From Piscinibacter sp. (lineage in GTDB: Bacteria > Pseudomonadota > Gammaproteobacteria > Burkholderiales > Burkholderiaceae_C): 62,482 nucleotides of DNA. Every line of letters begins with the position of its first letter. Within the stretch, counting starts at the first letter, position 1. A program made the position numbers and the translations under genes. Of the stretch, positions 1 through 7,914 are shown piece after piece. The stretch lies in the NCBI GenBank assembly GCA_019635485.1, contig JAHBZL010000031.1, positions 1 through 62,482 on the forward strand, written 5' to 3'. Below the pieces are notes generated by a model, which was given only the letters and a program-made list of their open reading frames with translations, was not told where the DNA came from and searched no databases.

Positions 1-1104
1 ATGGACCGAGGCTGGTCACGCGAGACGTTCGCGTTCGCGATCGCGGTGCAGAACCTCGCCTGGGGCGCGGCCGGACCGTTCGCCGGTGCGCTGGCGGACC
101 GCTTCGGCGCCTTCAAGGTGCTGGTGGTCGGCAGCCTGCTGTACGCGCTCGGCCTGGTGCTGATGGGCCTGTCGACCTCCGGCCTGGCGTTCACCGGCAG
201 CGCCGGCCTGCTGCTGGGCATGGCGCAGTCCGGCACCACGTACGCGGTCGTGTATGGCGTGATCGGGCGCAATGTCGCGCCGGAGCGGCGCAGCTGGGCG
301 ATGGGCGTGGCGGCGGCCGCCGGATCGTTCGGCCAGTTCCTGATGGTGCCGGTCGAGAACTGGCTGATCGGCGGCTTCGGCTGGCAGTCGGCGCTGTTCA
401 TGCTCGGCGTGCTGGCGCTGGCCATCGTGCCGCTCGCCTTCGGCATGAAGGAGCCGGCGCAGGCCGCGGCGCACGGTGCCCACCATCAGAGCATCGGCGC
501 CGCGCTGCGCGAGGCGTTCGGCTACCGCAGCTTCCAGCTGCTGATGGCGGGTTACTTCGTCTGCGGCTTCCAGGTCGTCTTCATCGGCGTGCACATGCCG
601 AGCTACCTGAAGGACCATGGCCTGTCGCCGAACGTCGCGACGACGGCGCTGGCGCTGATCGGCCTGTTCAACGTGATCGGCACCTATGCGGCCGGCACGC
701 TGGGGGCGCGCCTGCAGAAGCGCCTCATCCTGGCGACCATCTACCTGCTGCGCTCGGTGGCGATCGTCGCCTTCCTGATGGCGCCGCTGACGCCCGCCAG
801 CGTGTACGTGTTCTCCTCGGTGATGGGCGTGCTGTGGCTGTCGACCGTGCCGCCGACCAACGCGGTGATCGCGCAGATCTTCGGCGTGCAGTACCTGTCG
901 ATGCTCGGCGGCTTCGTGTTCCTGAGCCACCAGGTCGGCGGCTTCCTGGGCGTCTGGCTGGGCGGCAAGCTGTACGACAGCACTGGCAGCTACGACGTCG
1001 TCTGGTGGATTGCCGTGGCACTGGGCGTGTTCGCCGCGCTCGTCAACCTGCCTGTCAGGGAACGGGCGATCGAGCGCACGCCGCTCGCACCCGCCGCCGC
1101 GTGA
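1..1104 (+). CDS. MFS transporter, 5'-truncated by the window edge
   Basis: Major facilitator superfamily permease in the inner membrane; substrate unknown. The readable 367 residues hold alternating hydrophobic helices and an MFS loop-2/3 signature near the start (GALADRFGAFK, about residues 29-39), so the first membrane helix lies outside the window. The ATG at base 1 is therefore probably an internal methionine and the true start is upstream. A family member usually has about 400 residues and 12 helices, so only some 30-50 residues are missing. The TGA stop overlaps the ATG of the next small gene (TGATG), which suggests translational coupling. The sequence resembles oxalate/formate or monocarboxylate-type MFS carriers, but I cannot assign a substrate. 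Confidence 0.85.
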   Translation: MDRGWSRETFAFAIAVQNLAWGAAGPFAGALADRFGAFKVLVVGSLLYALGLVLMGLSTSGLAFTGSAGLLLGMAQSGTTYAVVYGVIGRNVAPERRSWAMGVAAAAGSFGQFLMVPVENWLIGGFGWQSALFMLGVLALAIVPLAFGMKEPAQAAAHGAHHQSIGAALREAFGYRSFQLLMAGYFVCGFQVVFIGVHMPSYLKDHGLSPNVATTALALIGLFNVIGTYAAGTLGARLQKRLILATIYLLRSVAIVAFLMAPLTPASVYVFSSVMGVLWLSTVPPTNAVIAQIFGVQYLSMLGGFVFLSHQVGGFLGVWLGGKLYDSTGSYDVVWWIAVALGVFAALVNLPVRERAIERTPLAPAAA

Positions 1105-1229
1105 TGCGGGTACGCCGCCTGCTGGCCTGGGGCGCCGCCGCGGCGGTGCTGCTGGCGGTGTTCGCCGCCTACCTGCGGCCGGACATGGCGGTGACGCTGG
1201 CCAACCAGCTCTGGGCCTGCTTCCAGTGA
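1104..1229 (+). CDS. small membrane protein, 41 aa
   Basis: A short gene lies exactly between two larger genes. Its ATG overlaps the MFS stop codon by one base (TGATG), and its TGA stop overlaps the GTG start of the following methyltransferase (CAGTGAAT). The product begins with basic residues (MRVRRLLAW), continues with one hydrophobic helix (about residues 8-22) and ends in an amphipathic tail LANQLWACF. This looks like a single-pass inner-membrane peptide. The tight two-sided coupling is the main argument that it is real. I do not recognise a named family; the function is unknown. Confidence 0.55.
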   Translation: MRVRRLLAWGAAAAVLLAVFAAYLRPDMAVTLANQLWACFQ

Positions 1230-1780
1230 ATCCGGTCAGCGCTGGCCACGCGGGCCTCGCGCCCTCCCCCTGGGTGCAGCGCTGGTCGGCGCTGGTGGCG
1301 CCCGGCGCACAGGTGCTGGACCTGGCCTGCGGCAGCGGCCGGCATCTGCGCTGGTTCGCGCAGCGCGGCTGCCACGTGACCGGCGTGGACCGCGACGCGG
1401 CCGCACTGCAGGCCTCGCGCGAACTCGGCGAGTTGGTCACGGCGGATGTCGAGAACGGCCCCTGGCCGCTGCCCGGGCGCACGTTCGACGCGGTGGTCGT
1501 CACGAACTACCTGTGGCGGCCGCTGCTGCCGCACATCGTCGCCAGCGTCGCGCCGGGCGGCGTGCTGATCTACGAGACCTTCGCGGTCGGCAACGAGACT
1601 GTCGGCAAGCCGTCGAACCCGGATTTCCTGCTGCGGCCGGGTGAACTTCTGCGCGCCGCCGAGGGTCTGCGCATCGTCGCCTACGAGGACGGTTTCCTCG
1701 ACGCGCCACCGCGCTTCGTGCAGCGCATCGCCGCGCTGCGGGAAAGCCCCGACGGCGAAGCGGCGCGCCATCCGCTGTAG
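1226..1780 (+). CDS. class I SAM-dependent methyltransferase
   Basis: Predicted cytoplasmic methyltransferase of 184 residues with a Rossmann fold. SAM-binding motif I is VLDLACGSGRHLRWF (about residues 30-44), followed by the acidic GVDRD end of strand 2 and a GGVLIYETF strand near residue 120. I chose the GTG at 1226 because it overlaps the stop of the preceding small gene; the frame stays open further upstream, but that part overlaps the MFS gene in another frame. The C-terminal region (FLLRPGELL, then a strand with VAYEDGF) is typical of the SAM methyltransferase_11/TehB-like group. The substrate cannot be read from the sequence. It lies 56 bases upstream of dapA, which has its own promoter-like hexamer. 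Confidence 0.8.
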   Translation: MNPVSAGHAGLAPSPWVQRWSALVAPGAQVLDLACGSGRHLRWFAQRGCHVTGVDRDAAALQASRELGELVTADVENGPWPLPGRTFDAVVVTNYLWRPLLPHIVASVAPGGVLIYETFAVGNETVGKPSNPDFLLRPGELLRAAEGLRIVAYEDGFLDAPPRFVQRIAALRESPDGEAARHPL

Positions 1781-1806
1781 CGGGAGGGCGGGCACGGCGG
1801 CCCGGC

Positions 1807-1812
1807 TAAAAT
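1807..1812 (+). promoter_or_regulatory. -10 box upstream of dapA
   Basis: TAAAAT lies 25 bases before the dapA start codon, in the short gap after the methyltransferase stop. No good -35 hexamer is visible 16-18 bases upstream, so this is a candidate promoter supported mainly by its AT-richness in a GC-rich context. Confidence 0.4.
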
Positions 1813-1836
1813 CCGCCGATTGGCAAGGACCTTCCC

Positions 1837-2718
1837 ATGAAACCCATTGTTGGCAGCATCGTCGCGCTGGTCACCCCGATGCACGACGACGGCCGCGTCG
1901 ACTACGACGGCCTGCGCCGCCTGATCGACTGGCACGTGGCCGAGGGCACCGACTGCGTCGGTGTCGTCGGCACCACCGGCGAGTCGCCCACCGTCACGGT
2001 CGAGGAGCACTGCGAGGTCATCCGCGTCTCGGTCGAACACGCCAAGGGCCGCGTGCCGATCATGGCCGGCACCGGCGGCAACTCGACGGCCGAGGCGATC
2101 GAGCTGTCCCGCTACGCGAAGAAGGTCGGTGCGGACTGCACGCTGTCGGTCGTGCCGTACTACAACAAGCCGTCGCAGGAAGGCATCTACCGCCACTTCA
2201 GGGCGATCGCCGAGGCGGCGGACATCCCGATGGTGCTCTACAACGTGCCCGGCCGCACCGTCGCGGACATGCAGCACGACACGGTGCTGCGCCTCGCGCA
2301 GGTGCCCGGCATCGTCGGCATCAAGGAAGCCACCGGCAACATCGAGCGCGCGCAGTGGCTGATCAAGCAGGCGCCGAAGGGCTTCTCGATCTACTCCGGC
2401 GACGACGGCACCGCCGTCGCGCTGATGCTGCTCGGCGGGCACGGCAACGTCAGCGTCACGGCCAACGTCGCGCCGCGCCTGATGCACGAGCTGTGCAAGG
2501 CCGCCGTCGCCGGCCAGGCGCGCGACGCCGCGGCGCTGCAGTTGCGCCTGCTGGCCCTGCACCAGAGCCTGTTCTGCGAGCCCAGCCCCGCGCCGACCAA
2601 ATGGGCGATGGCGCGCCTGGGCCTGATCGGCGGCGGCCTGCGCCTGCCGATCGTGCCGCTGTCCACCGCGGGCCAGGAGAAGGTCGAACGCGCGCTGCGC
2701 GACGCCGGGCTGCTGTGA
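1837..2718 (+). CDS. dapA: 4-hydroxy-tetrahydrodipicolinate synthase
   Basis: Cytoplasmic aldolase of the lysine/diaminopimelate pathway. It condenses pyruvate with aspartate-4-semialdehyde through a Schiff base. At 293 residues it has the usual length for the family. The catalytic set is in place: Schiff-base lysine K163 in GIKEATGN, the proton-relay threonines T46 and T47 in GTTGES, tyrosines Y109 and Y135, and R140 in NVPGRT. The positions are shifted by two against E. coli DapA. bamC follows 112 bases downstream in the same direction, as in many proteobacteria. A TAAAAT hexamer lies just upstream. Confidence 0.97.
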   Translation: MKPIVGSIVALVTPMHDDGRVDYDGLRRLIDWHVAEGTDCVGVVGTTGESPTVTVEEHCEVIRVSVEHAKGRVPIMAGTGGNSTAEAIELSRYAKKVGADCTLSVVPYYNKPSQEGIYRHFRAIAEAADIPMVLYNVPGRTVADMQHDTVLRLAQVPGIVGIKEATGNIERAQWLIKQAPKGFSIYSGDDGTAVALMLLGGHGNVSVTANVAPRLMHELCKAAVAGQARDAAALQLRLLALHQSLFCEPSPAPTKWAMARLGLIGGGLRLPIVPLSTAGQEKVERALRDAGLL

Positions 2719-2784
2719 GGGCCGCGCGTCCCGACCGCCCCGCGAAGCCCCCGGCCCGCGCCCGCCACCCCTGACCCCGCCCCT

Positions 2785-2812
2785 CCGCGCGCGCTTTCCG
2801 CTGCGCGCGCGG
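2785..2812 (+). other. GC hairpin between dapA and bamC
   Basis: A perfect 10-bp inverted repeat (CCGCGCGCGC, 8-base loop, GCGCGCGCGG) lies in the dapA-bamC gap, 19 bases before the bamC start. It has no T-tract, so it is not a classical intrinsic terminator. It could act as an mRNA-stabilising stem or reduce read-through. Confidence 0.5.
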
Positions 2813-2830
2813 CATCCGGAGAAGCTTCCC

Positions 2831-3958
2831 GTGACCCGTCCCGTCATCTCCCCCCTGTTGCGCATCACGCTGCTGGCCGCTGCGGCCTCGTTGGCGGCCT
2901 GTTCGTCGGTCGAGAACATGCTCGCCGGCGAGAAGATCGATTACCGCAACGGCGGCACCAAGGCGCCCAGCCTGGACGTTCCGCCCGACCTGACGCAGCT
3001 GACCCGCGAGGGCCGCTACCAGCAGTACGGCGCGCCCGTCAGCGCGGCGGCGTTCCAGGCCGGCGCCTCCGCGCCGATCGGCGTGCAGAGCAGCACCACG
3101 GTGGCGCCGGCGCAGCTCGGTGAGGTGCGCATCGAGCGCCAGGGCAACCAGCGCTGGCTGGTCGCGCCGATGACGCCGGAACAGCTCTGGCCGCGCCTGC
3201 AGACCTTCTGGAAGGACAACGGCTTCTCGCTCGTGGTCGACCAGCCCGCCGTCGGCGTGATGGAGACCGAGTGGAACGAGAACCGCGCCAAGCTGCCGAA
3301 GGACGTGATTCGCGCCACGCTCGGACGCGTGATCGACTTCCTGTACTCGACCAGCGAGCGCGACAAGTTCCGCACCCGCGTCGAGCGCACCGGCGACGGC
3401 GTCAGCGAGATCTACATCTCGCACCGTGGCATGGAAGAGGTCTACAGCAGCCAGCAGAAGGACTCGACGGTCTGGCAGCCGCGCCCGGCGGACCCGCAGC
3501 TCGAAGCCGAGTTCCTGGCCCGCCTGATGACGCGCCTGGGCGTCAAGGAAGAGACGGCCCGGGCCGCGGTCGCAACCACCGCCCCCGCGGTCGTGCGCGC
3601 CCGCGTGCTGGACGGCCAGCCCGGTGCCGCGCTGCAGGTGGACGACGCGTTCGACCGCGCCTGGCGGCGGGTCGGCCTCGCGCTCGACCGCAGCGGCTTC
3701 ACCGTCGAGGACCGCGACCGTGCCCAGGGGCTGTACTTCGTGCGCTACGTCGACCCGACCCGCCCGAAGTCCGAAGAGGGTTTCATCGCGCGCCTGTTCG
3801 GCCGCAACGACCAGGTGTCCGCGCCGGTGCGCTACCGCATCTCGGTCAAGGGCGACGGCGACCGCAGTACCGTGGCCGTGCTGAACACCCAGGGCGCGCC
3901 GGAAAGCGGCGAAGCCGGCAAGCGCATCGTCAAGCTGCTGGTCGAAGACCTGAAGTAG
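2831..3958 (+). CDS. bamC: outer membrane assembly factor BamC
   Basis: Lipoprotein subunit of the BAM complex that inserts beta-barrel proteins into the outer membrane. It has 375 residues, against about 344 in E. coli. The N-terminus is a lipoprotein signal with lipobox LAAC and lipidated C24. After that comes the extended stretch that wraps BamD (KIDYRNGGTKAPSLDVPPDLT, about residues 36-56), then two helix-grip domains (about 100-225 and 265-372) joined by an Ala-rich linker. The start is GTG at 2831, preceded by GGAGAAG. The dapA-bamC order is classical. It ends 21 bases before a metallo-hydrolase gene, so the three may be co-transcribed. Confidence 0.92.
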   Translation: MTRPVISPLLRITLLAAAASLAACSSVENMLAGEKIDYRNGGTKAPSLDVPPDLTQLTREGRYQQYGAPVSAAAFQAGASAPIGVQSSTTVAPAQLGEVRIERQGNQRWLVAPMTPEQLWPRLQTFWKDNGFSLVVDQPAVGVMETEWNENRAKLPKDVIRATLGRVIDFLYSTSERDKFRTRVERTGDGVSEIYISHRGMEEVYSSQQKDSTVWQPRPADPQLEAEFLARLMTRLGVKEETARAAVATTAPAVVRARVLDGQPGAALQVDDAFDRAWRRVGLALDRSGFTVEDRDRAQGLYFVRYVDPTRPKSEEGFIARLFGRNDQVSAPVRYRISVKGDGDRSTVAVLNTQGAPESGEAGKRIVKLLVEDLK

Positions 3959-3979
3959 CCGGTCGTCGCGCGGGCCGGC

Positions 3980-4744
3980 ATGCGGTTCTGCAGCCTGGGC
4001 AGCGGCAGCGGCGGCAACGCCACCGTCGTCGAGGCGGGCCGCAGCCGCGTGCTGATCGACTGCGGCTTCTCGCTGCGCGAGCTGGACAGCCGCCTCGCCC
4101 GCGCGGGCCTGGCCGCCGCGGATCTCGCCGCGGTGTTCGTGACGCACGAGCACGGCGATCACATCGGCTGCGCGACGGCGCTCGCCAAGCGCCAAGGCTT
4201 GGCACTGTGGATGAGCCGCGGCACCTGGCGCGCGATCGGCGCGCCGGAGTTGCCGGGGCTGCTGCGCTTCGCCCGCGACGGCGAGGCGATCCCGGTCGGC
4301 GATCTGGAACTGCAGCCGTTCACCGTGCCGCACGACGCGCAGGAACCGCTGCAGCTCAGCTGCAGCGACGGCGCGTCGCGGCTGGGCGTGCTGACCGACG
4401 TCGGCTCCGCGACGCCGCACCTGCTCGCGCAGCTGCAGCGCTGCCAGGCCCTGCTGCTCGAATGCAACCATGACACGGCCCTGCTGGCCGCGTCGCGCTA
4501 TCCGCCGTCGCTGAAGGCGCGCATCGGCGGGAAGTTCGGCCATCTGTCGAACGACGGCGCGGCCGCGATCCTGGCCGGGTGCCTGCACGGCGGGCTGAAG
4601 CACCTCGTCGCGGCGCACCTGAGCGAGCAGAACAACCGGCCCGAGCTGGCACGCCAGGCACTCGCCGCTGCCTGCGGCGGTGCGGCCGGCGACATCGTCG
4701 TTGCCGACCCGCTGCGCGGCTTCGACTGGCTCGAGCTCCGCTGA
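3980..4744 (+). CDS. MBL-fold metallo-hydrolase (YycJ/WalJ-like)
   Basis: Metallo-beta-lactamase-fold hydrolase of 254 residues, predicted cytoplasmic. The metal-binding motif HEHGDH is at residues 56-61. Further likely ligands are in the TVPHDA, LECNHD, FGHLSN and AHLSEQNN strands, the usual layout for this family. The N-terminus FCSLGSGSGGNATVVE matches the YycJ group, which shows nuclease/phosphodiesterase-like features in other bacteria. The true substrate is unknown. It follows bamC closely and precedes a strong bidirectional terminator, so it is probably the last gene of the dapA-bamC unit. Confidence 0.85.
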   Translation: MRFCSLGSGSGGNATVVEAGRSRVLIDCGFSLRELDSRLARAGLAAADLAAVFVTHEHGDHIGCATALAKRQGLALWMSRGTWRAIGAPELPGLLRFARDGEAIPVGDLELQPFTVPHDAQEPLQLSCSDGASRLGVLTDVGSATPHLLAQLQRCQALLLECNHDTALLAASRYPPSLKARIGGKFGHLSNDGAAAILAGCLHGGLKHLVAAHLSEQNNRPELARQALAAACGGAAGDIVVADPLRGFDWLELR

Positions 4745-4756
4745 CACCCGCAAGGA

Positions 4757-4782
4757 AAAAGGCCGCCTCGCGGCGGCCTTTT
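4757..4782. terminator. bidirectional rho-independent terminator
   Basis: AAAAGGCCGCC, a TCGC loop, then GGCGGCCTTTT: an 11-bp perfect stem with A and T flanks that works on both strands. It sits between the convergent metallo-hydrolase (+) and lipoprotein (-) genes. Confidence 0.9.
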
Positions 4783-4808
4783 CGTGGCAGACCCGAGGTC
4801 TGCGGCGA

Positions 4809-5111
4809 TCACTTCTTGACCGCGTCGGCGGCCTTGTTCGCCGCGTCCTTGACGGCGTCGGCAGCGGTCGCGGCAGCGGCCGAGGCGGCGTCGGCGGTCG
4901 CGGCAGCGGCCTGCGAAGCGGCACCGGCGACGGCGGCTGCAGCGGCTTCGGCGCCCGAGGCGGCCGAGTCCATCGCGGCCGAGGCGGCCTCAGCCATCGG
5001 TGCAGCGGCCGGCGCGGCCGGAGCAGCAGCGGGCGCGGCCTCTTCCTTCTTGCCGCAGGCCGCCAGAGCGACGGCGGCCACCAGGGAAGCCAGCAGAACA
5101 GTCTTCTTCAT
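4809..5111 (-). CDS. small Ala-rich lipoprotein
   Basis: A 100-residue secreted lipoprotein. It has a basic start (MKKT), a hydrophobic core and lipobox ALAAC with C19 as lipidation site, followed by GKKEEAAP. The mature part is almost entirely Ala with spaced Asp, Ser and Lys (for example DAVKDAANKAADAVKK at the end). That predicts a long amphipathic helix or coiled coil, as in Lpp-like or entericidin-like envelope proteins. No catalytic residues are present. It is monocistronic, with a candidate -10 box about 130 bases upstream and a strong terminator just downstream. The low complexity makes family assignment impossible by eye. Confidence 0.8.
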   Translation of the reverse strand: MKKTVLLASLVAAVALAACGKKEEAAPAAAPAAPAAAPMAEAASAAMDSAASGAEAAAAAVAGAASQAAAATADAASAAAATAADAVKDAANKAADAVKK

Positions 5112-5241
5112 GCTTGTGTCCTCGAATCAAAGAGTCGAACAATCGTGCAATTGTGGGAACCCTCCGATCAGACAGAGGCCCAACCCCGGGGCGCCGGGGG
5201 GTCGCCTGCATTGTGCGACCCCTCTTGGTGCCCAGCCTTCA

Positions 5242-5247
5242 AGTATA
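5242..5247 (-). promoter_or_regulatory. -10 box upstream of the Ala-rich lipoprotein
   Basis: On the minus strand this reads TATACT, a strong -10 match 130 bases upstream of the lipoprotein start. A clear -35 is not visible. The 155-base gap would give a long 5' leader, with short inverted repeats around 5130-5160 (CAATCGTGCAATTG). Confidence 0.4.
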
Positions 5248-5266
5248 GCCCGCCTAAGGGTCATCC

Positions 5267-5755
5267 CTAGAGTCCCAGGGTCGTCGCGGGGAAGCCCTCC
5301 TCCGACCGTTGCAAAACCGCGTCAACCTCTTCGCGCCAAAGCAGCGCGTCGCGTACCTCATCGGTCGCCACGCCGCGGTACTGGACGACATCGAACAGCC
5401 GCACCGAGGTCAGGCCGGGCGCGAGCAGCAGCGTCGGCATCTGCCCGGCTTCCAGTTCATTGTTGGTGCGGCAATGCACCACGTGCGCCCACTGGCGGCG
5501 CCACTCCACCCAGCGCGCGTGCCGCCGGACGACCTCGTCGAAATGGCGCGCGACGACAGTGAGTCGCCGGTGCGCGGAGGCCCACTGCGTCAGGTGCTCG
5601 ACCACGGCGCGCTCGTTCAGCGGCCAGTCGGCGAAGTCGCTGTCGACGATCCAGATCTCGCGGCAGCCCTTGGCGGCCGCCTCGCCGAAGGCCGCGCGCA
5701 AGGCGTCGTGGAACGCGCTGCGCGACTCGATGACCAGCCGGTGCGTCTCGCTCAT
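5267..5755 (-). CDS. conserved hypothetical protein, 162 aa
   Basis: Predicted soluble protein of 162 residues without signal peptide or membrane helix. It has alternating alpha/beta pattern with CREIWIVDSDFADWPL near residues 31-46 and RLTVVARHFDEVVRRH near 64-79. This resembles half of a phospholipase D-like fold (Burkholderiales DUF7931-type proteins, from memory), but no HKD motif is present. The ATG overlaps the stop of the upstream ribosomal oxygenase gene (ATGA, bases 5752-5755), so the two are translationally coupled. The frame stays open far upstream of this ATG, but that part is antisense or overlaps the oxygenase. Function unknown. Confidence 0.75.
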   Translation of the reverse strand: MSETHRLVIESRSAFHDALRAAFGEAAAKGCREIWIVDSDFADWPLNERAVVEHLTQWASAHRRLTVVARHFDEVVRRHARWVEWRRQWAHVVHCRTNNELEAGQMPTLLLAPGLTSVRLFDVVQYRGVATDEVRDALLWREEVDAVLQRSEEGFPATTLGL

Positions 5756-6909
5756 CGCTGTTCTCCAGGGTCGGTGTCCGCCGATTGTCCGTGCAGCCAG
5801 CCGGCCGCCGCCCAGTCGTCGACGAGCGCACGCGCCCCGCGGCTGAGCTGGCGCAGCGCGCCGGCATCCAGCGCGCGCCGGTCGGCCAGCGTGCGCATCA
5901 GCGCCGCATCGCGGCCGGCGGCGCGAAACGATTCGCCGTTCACGAACACGTGCCGTTCGTCGTAGAGCATGCGCGTGCGCCGGTCCAGTCTGAGCCCCTG
6001 CCCGGCGGCGGGCGGCGACCCCGGTTCGAACCAGACGCCCGGCTTGGGTTCGCTGAGCAGTTCGCCGAGTGCCGCATCGATCGACGGGCGTGCGGCGAGC
6101 CAGCGCTGCAACGCCTCCTGAGCAAAGGTATGCAGCCCGGCAGGCAATTGCGCGGGCCGCTCCGTCGCCGCCTGCCCGGGGTCGCGGTACAGCGGGTCGC
6201 CGTCCGCACGTTCGGTGGCGTCCAGCAGCTGCTGCAGCAGCCCCTGTGCGATTTCGTCGCGCGCCGGCGCGCGAAAGCCGATCGAGCAGGTGAGGCATTC
6301 GCCCTCCGCGATGCCGTCGTGCGCCCAGCGTGGCGGCAGGTACAGCATGTCGCCGGCCTCGAGCAGCCACTCCCGCTCCGCGATGAAGTTGGTCAGGATC
6401 TTCAGCGGCACGCCCGCCTGGAGCTCCGGCTGTGCGAGGCGACCGATGCGCCAGCGCCGCCGCCCCTGCAATTGCAGCAGGAACACGTCGTAGGAGTCGA
6501 AGTGCGGTCCGACGCCGCCGCCGTCGCTGGCGTAGGACACCATCACGTCGTCCAGCCGGGCATCCGGCACGAAGCGGAAGCGCTGCATCAGCGCGTGCGC
6601 GGCCTCCAGGTGCAGGTCCAGCCCCTGCACCAGCAGCGTCCAGCGCGGCTGCGCGAGCGGCGGCAGCGCGCGCCGCGCGAACGGGCCGTGGCGCAGCGAC
6701 CATCCCTGCGCATCGTGCCGGATCAGGCGCGACTCGACGTCGTCGCGCGCGGCCAGCGCGAACAGCTGCGCGCGCTCGACGACCCCCGCCGGAAGATCGA
6801 CGGCACCGCGCACCAGCAGCGGCTTCTTCTGCCAATGCCGGCGCATGAAGGCCGCGGGCGAGAGCCCGCCCAGCAAGGGCGTGGGCCGGTCGATCGTGCG
6901 CGTCGTCAT
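5752..6909 (-). CDS. roxA: JmjC/cupin ribosomal oxygenase (RoxA/YcfD family)
   Basis: 2-oxoglutarate/Fe(II) oxygenase of the cupin-8 JmjC type. E. coli YcfD/RoxA hydroxylates an arginine of ribosomal protein L16, and the same role is inferred here. The protein has 385 residues (E. coli 373). The iron triad is visible: H136 and D138 in GPHFDSY and H197 in PRWAHDG. A winged-helix-like C-terminal part follows (about residues 260-385). I chose the ATG at 6909; another in-frame ATG at 6930 would add seven residues but overlaps the divergent gene's upstream region. The stop overlaps the next gene by ATGA. It is divergent from the SlyD-type isomerase with only 27 bases between. Confidence 0.88.
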   Translation of the reverse strand: MTTRTIDRPTPLLGGLSPAAFMRRHWQKKPLLVRGAVDLPAGVVERAQLFALAARDDVESRLIRHDAQGWSLRHGPFARRALPPLAQPRWTLLVQGLDLHLEAAHALMQRFRFVPDARLDDVMVSYASDGGGVGPHFDSYDVFLLQLQGRRRWRIGRLAQPELQAGVPLKILTNFIAEREWLLEAGDMLYLPPRWAHDGIAEGECLTCSIGFRAPARDEIAQGLLQQLLDATERADGDPLYRDPGQAATERPAQLPAGLHTFAQEALQRWLAARPSIDAALGELLSEPKPGVWFEPGSPPAAGQGLRLDRRTRMLYDERHVFVNGESFRAAGRDAALMRTLADRRALDAGALRQLSRGARALVDDWAAAGWLHGQSADTDPGEQR

Positions 6910-6936
6910 GGGGCGCGATTGTGCGATCATCCCGCG

Positions 6937-7458
6937 ATGCTCATCACCGCCCCCTGTGTCGTCAGCCTCACCTGGCGCCTGCGCGACGCGCAGGGCGAAC
7001 TGATCGACGAATTGGCCGAGCCGGTCGAATTCTTCTACGGTGGGGAAGACCTGCTGGCCAAGGTCGAGGAGGCCCTGCTCGACCAGGAGACCGGCTTCGC
7101 GGCCGACCTGCACCTGGAACCCGAGCACGCGTTCGGGGAGTACGACCCGTCGCTGGTCTTCTTCGAGGCGCGCCAGATCTTTCCGCCGAACGTCGAGCCC
7201 GGCATGCAGTTCGACGGGCCGCCCGAGGGCGCGGTCACACCGGACATGCCGCGCGAGGCGGTCTACACCGTCACCGAGGTCTACCCGGAGCATGTCGTGC
7301 TGGACGGCAACCACCCGCTGGCGGGCATCGCGCTGCGCCTGGACCTGCAGGTGCGCGACGTGCGCGAGGCCACCGAAGAGGAGATCGAGGCCGGCAGCGT
7401 CGGCGCGCCGGTGCTGCAGGTGCTCGGCGGCACGCCGCCGGACACACCGTTGCACTGA
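6937..7458 (+). CDS. slyD: SlyD-type FKBP peptidyl-prolyl isomerase
   Basis: Cytoplasmic prolyl cis/trans isomerase and chaperone of 173 residues. The split FKBP domain flanks an insert-in-flap domain (about residues 65-125; GEYDPSLVFFEARQIFP, then GNHPLAGIALRLDLQVRDV). The GNHPLAG motif is the classical SlyD mark. There is no histidine-rich metal-binding tail; the C-terminus ends in TPPDTPLH, as usual in betaproteobacteria. The start ATG lies 27 bases from the start of the divergent oxygenase gene, so both promoters must sit in or overlap that short gap. The gene is convergent with dut. Confidence 0.9.
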   Translation: MLITAPCVVSLTWRLRDAQGELIDELAEPVEFFYGGEDLLAKVEEALLDQETGFAADLHLEPEHAFGEYDPSLVFFEARQIFPPNVEPGMQFDGPPEGAVTPDMPREAVYTVTEVYPEHVVLDGNHPLAGIALRLDLQVRDVREATEEEIEAGSVGAPVLQVLGGTPPDTPLH

Positions 7459-7464
7459 CGAGCG

Positions 7465-7914
7465 TCAGTGCTTGCCGGTGGAGCCGAAGCCGCCCTCGCC
7501 GCGCGTGGAGGCGCCGAACTCGTCGACGCGGCGGAATCCCGCCTGCACCACCGGCACGATGACCAGCTGGGCGATGCGTTCCAGCGGCTGCACCGTGAAC
7601 GCCGCAGCGCCGCGGTTCCAGCAGCTCACCATCAGCGGCCCCTGGTAGTCCGAATCGATCAGGCCGACCAGGTTGCCCAGCACGATGCCGTGTTTGTGCC
7701 CGAGCCCCGAGCGCGGCAGGATCATCGCGGCCAGTCCCGGGTCGCCGATGTGGATCGCGAGCCCGGTGGGAATCAGCTGCGCCTGCCCGGGCTCCAGCAC
7801 CAGCGGCGCGTCGAGGCAGGCCCGCAGGTCCAGCCCGGCGCTTCCCGGCGTGGCGTAGTGGGGCAGTTGCTCGGCCATGCGCGGGTCGAGCACTTTCACG
7901 TCAATGGTCGTCAT
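7465..7914 (-). CDS. dut: dUTP diphosphatase
   Basis: Trimeric dUTPase that hydrolyses dUTP to dUMP and pyrophosphate. It keeps uracil out of DNA and feeds thymidylate synthesis. It has 149 residues, normal for the family. All five motifs are visible: GSAGLDLRA (I), PRSGLG (II), GLIDSDYQG (III), ERIAQLVI (IV) and the flexible phosphate-binding tail [10 protein letters not shown] (V). The ATG overlaps the stop of coaBC by four bases (7911-7914), giving the familiar coaBC-dut pair. Confidence 0.97.
   Translation of the reverse strand: MTTIDVKVLDPRMAEQLPHYATPGSAGLDLRACLDAPLVLEPGQAQLIPTGLAIHIGDPGLAAMILPRSGLGHKHGIVLGNLVGLIDSDYQGPLMVSCWNRGAAAFTVQPLERIAQLVIVPVVQAGFRRVDEFGASTRGEGGFGSTGKH

Noticed and set aside
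2456-4924. Minus-strand open frame of 822 codons across bamC and the metallo-hydrolase
   Set aside because: Antisense to two recognised genes, and it crosses a strong terminator.
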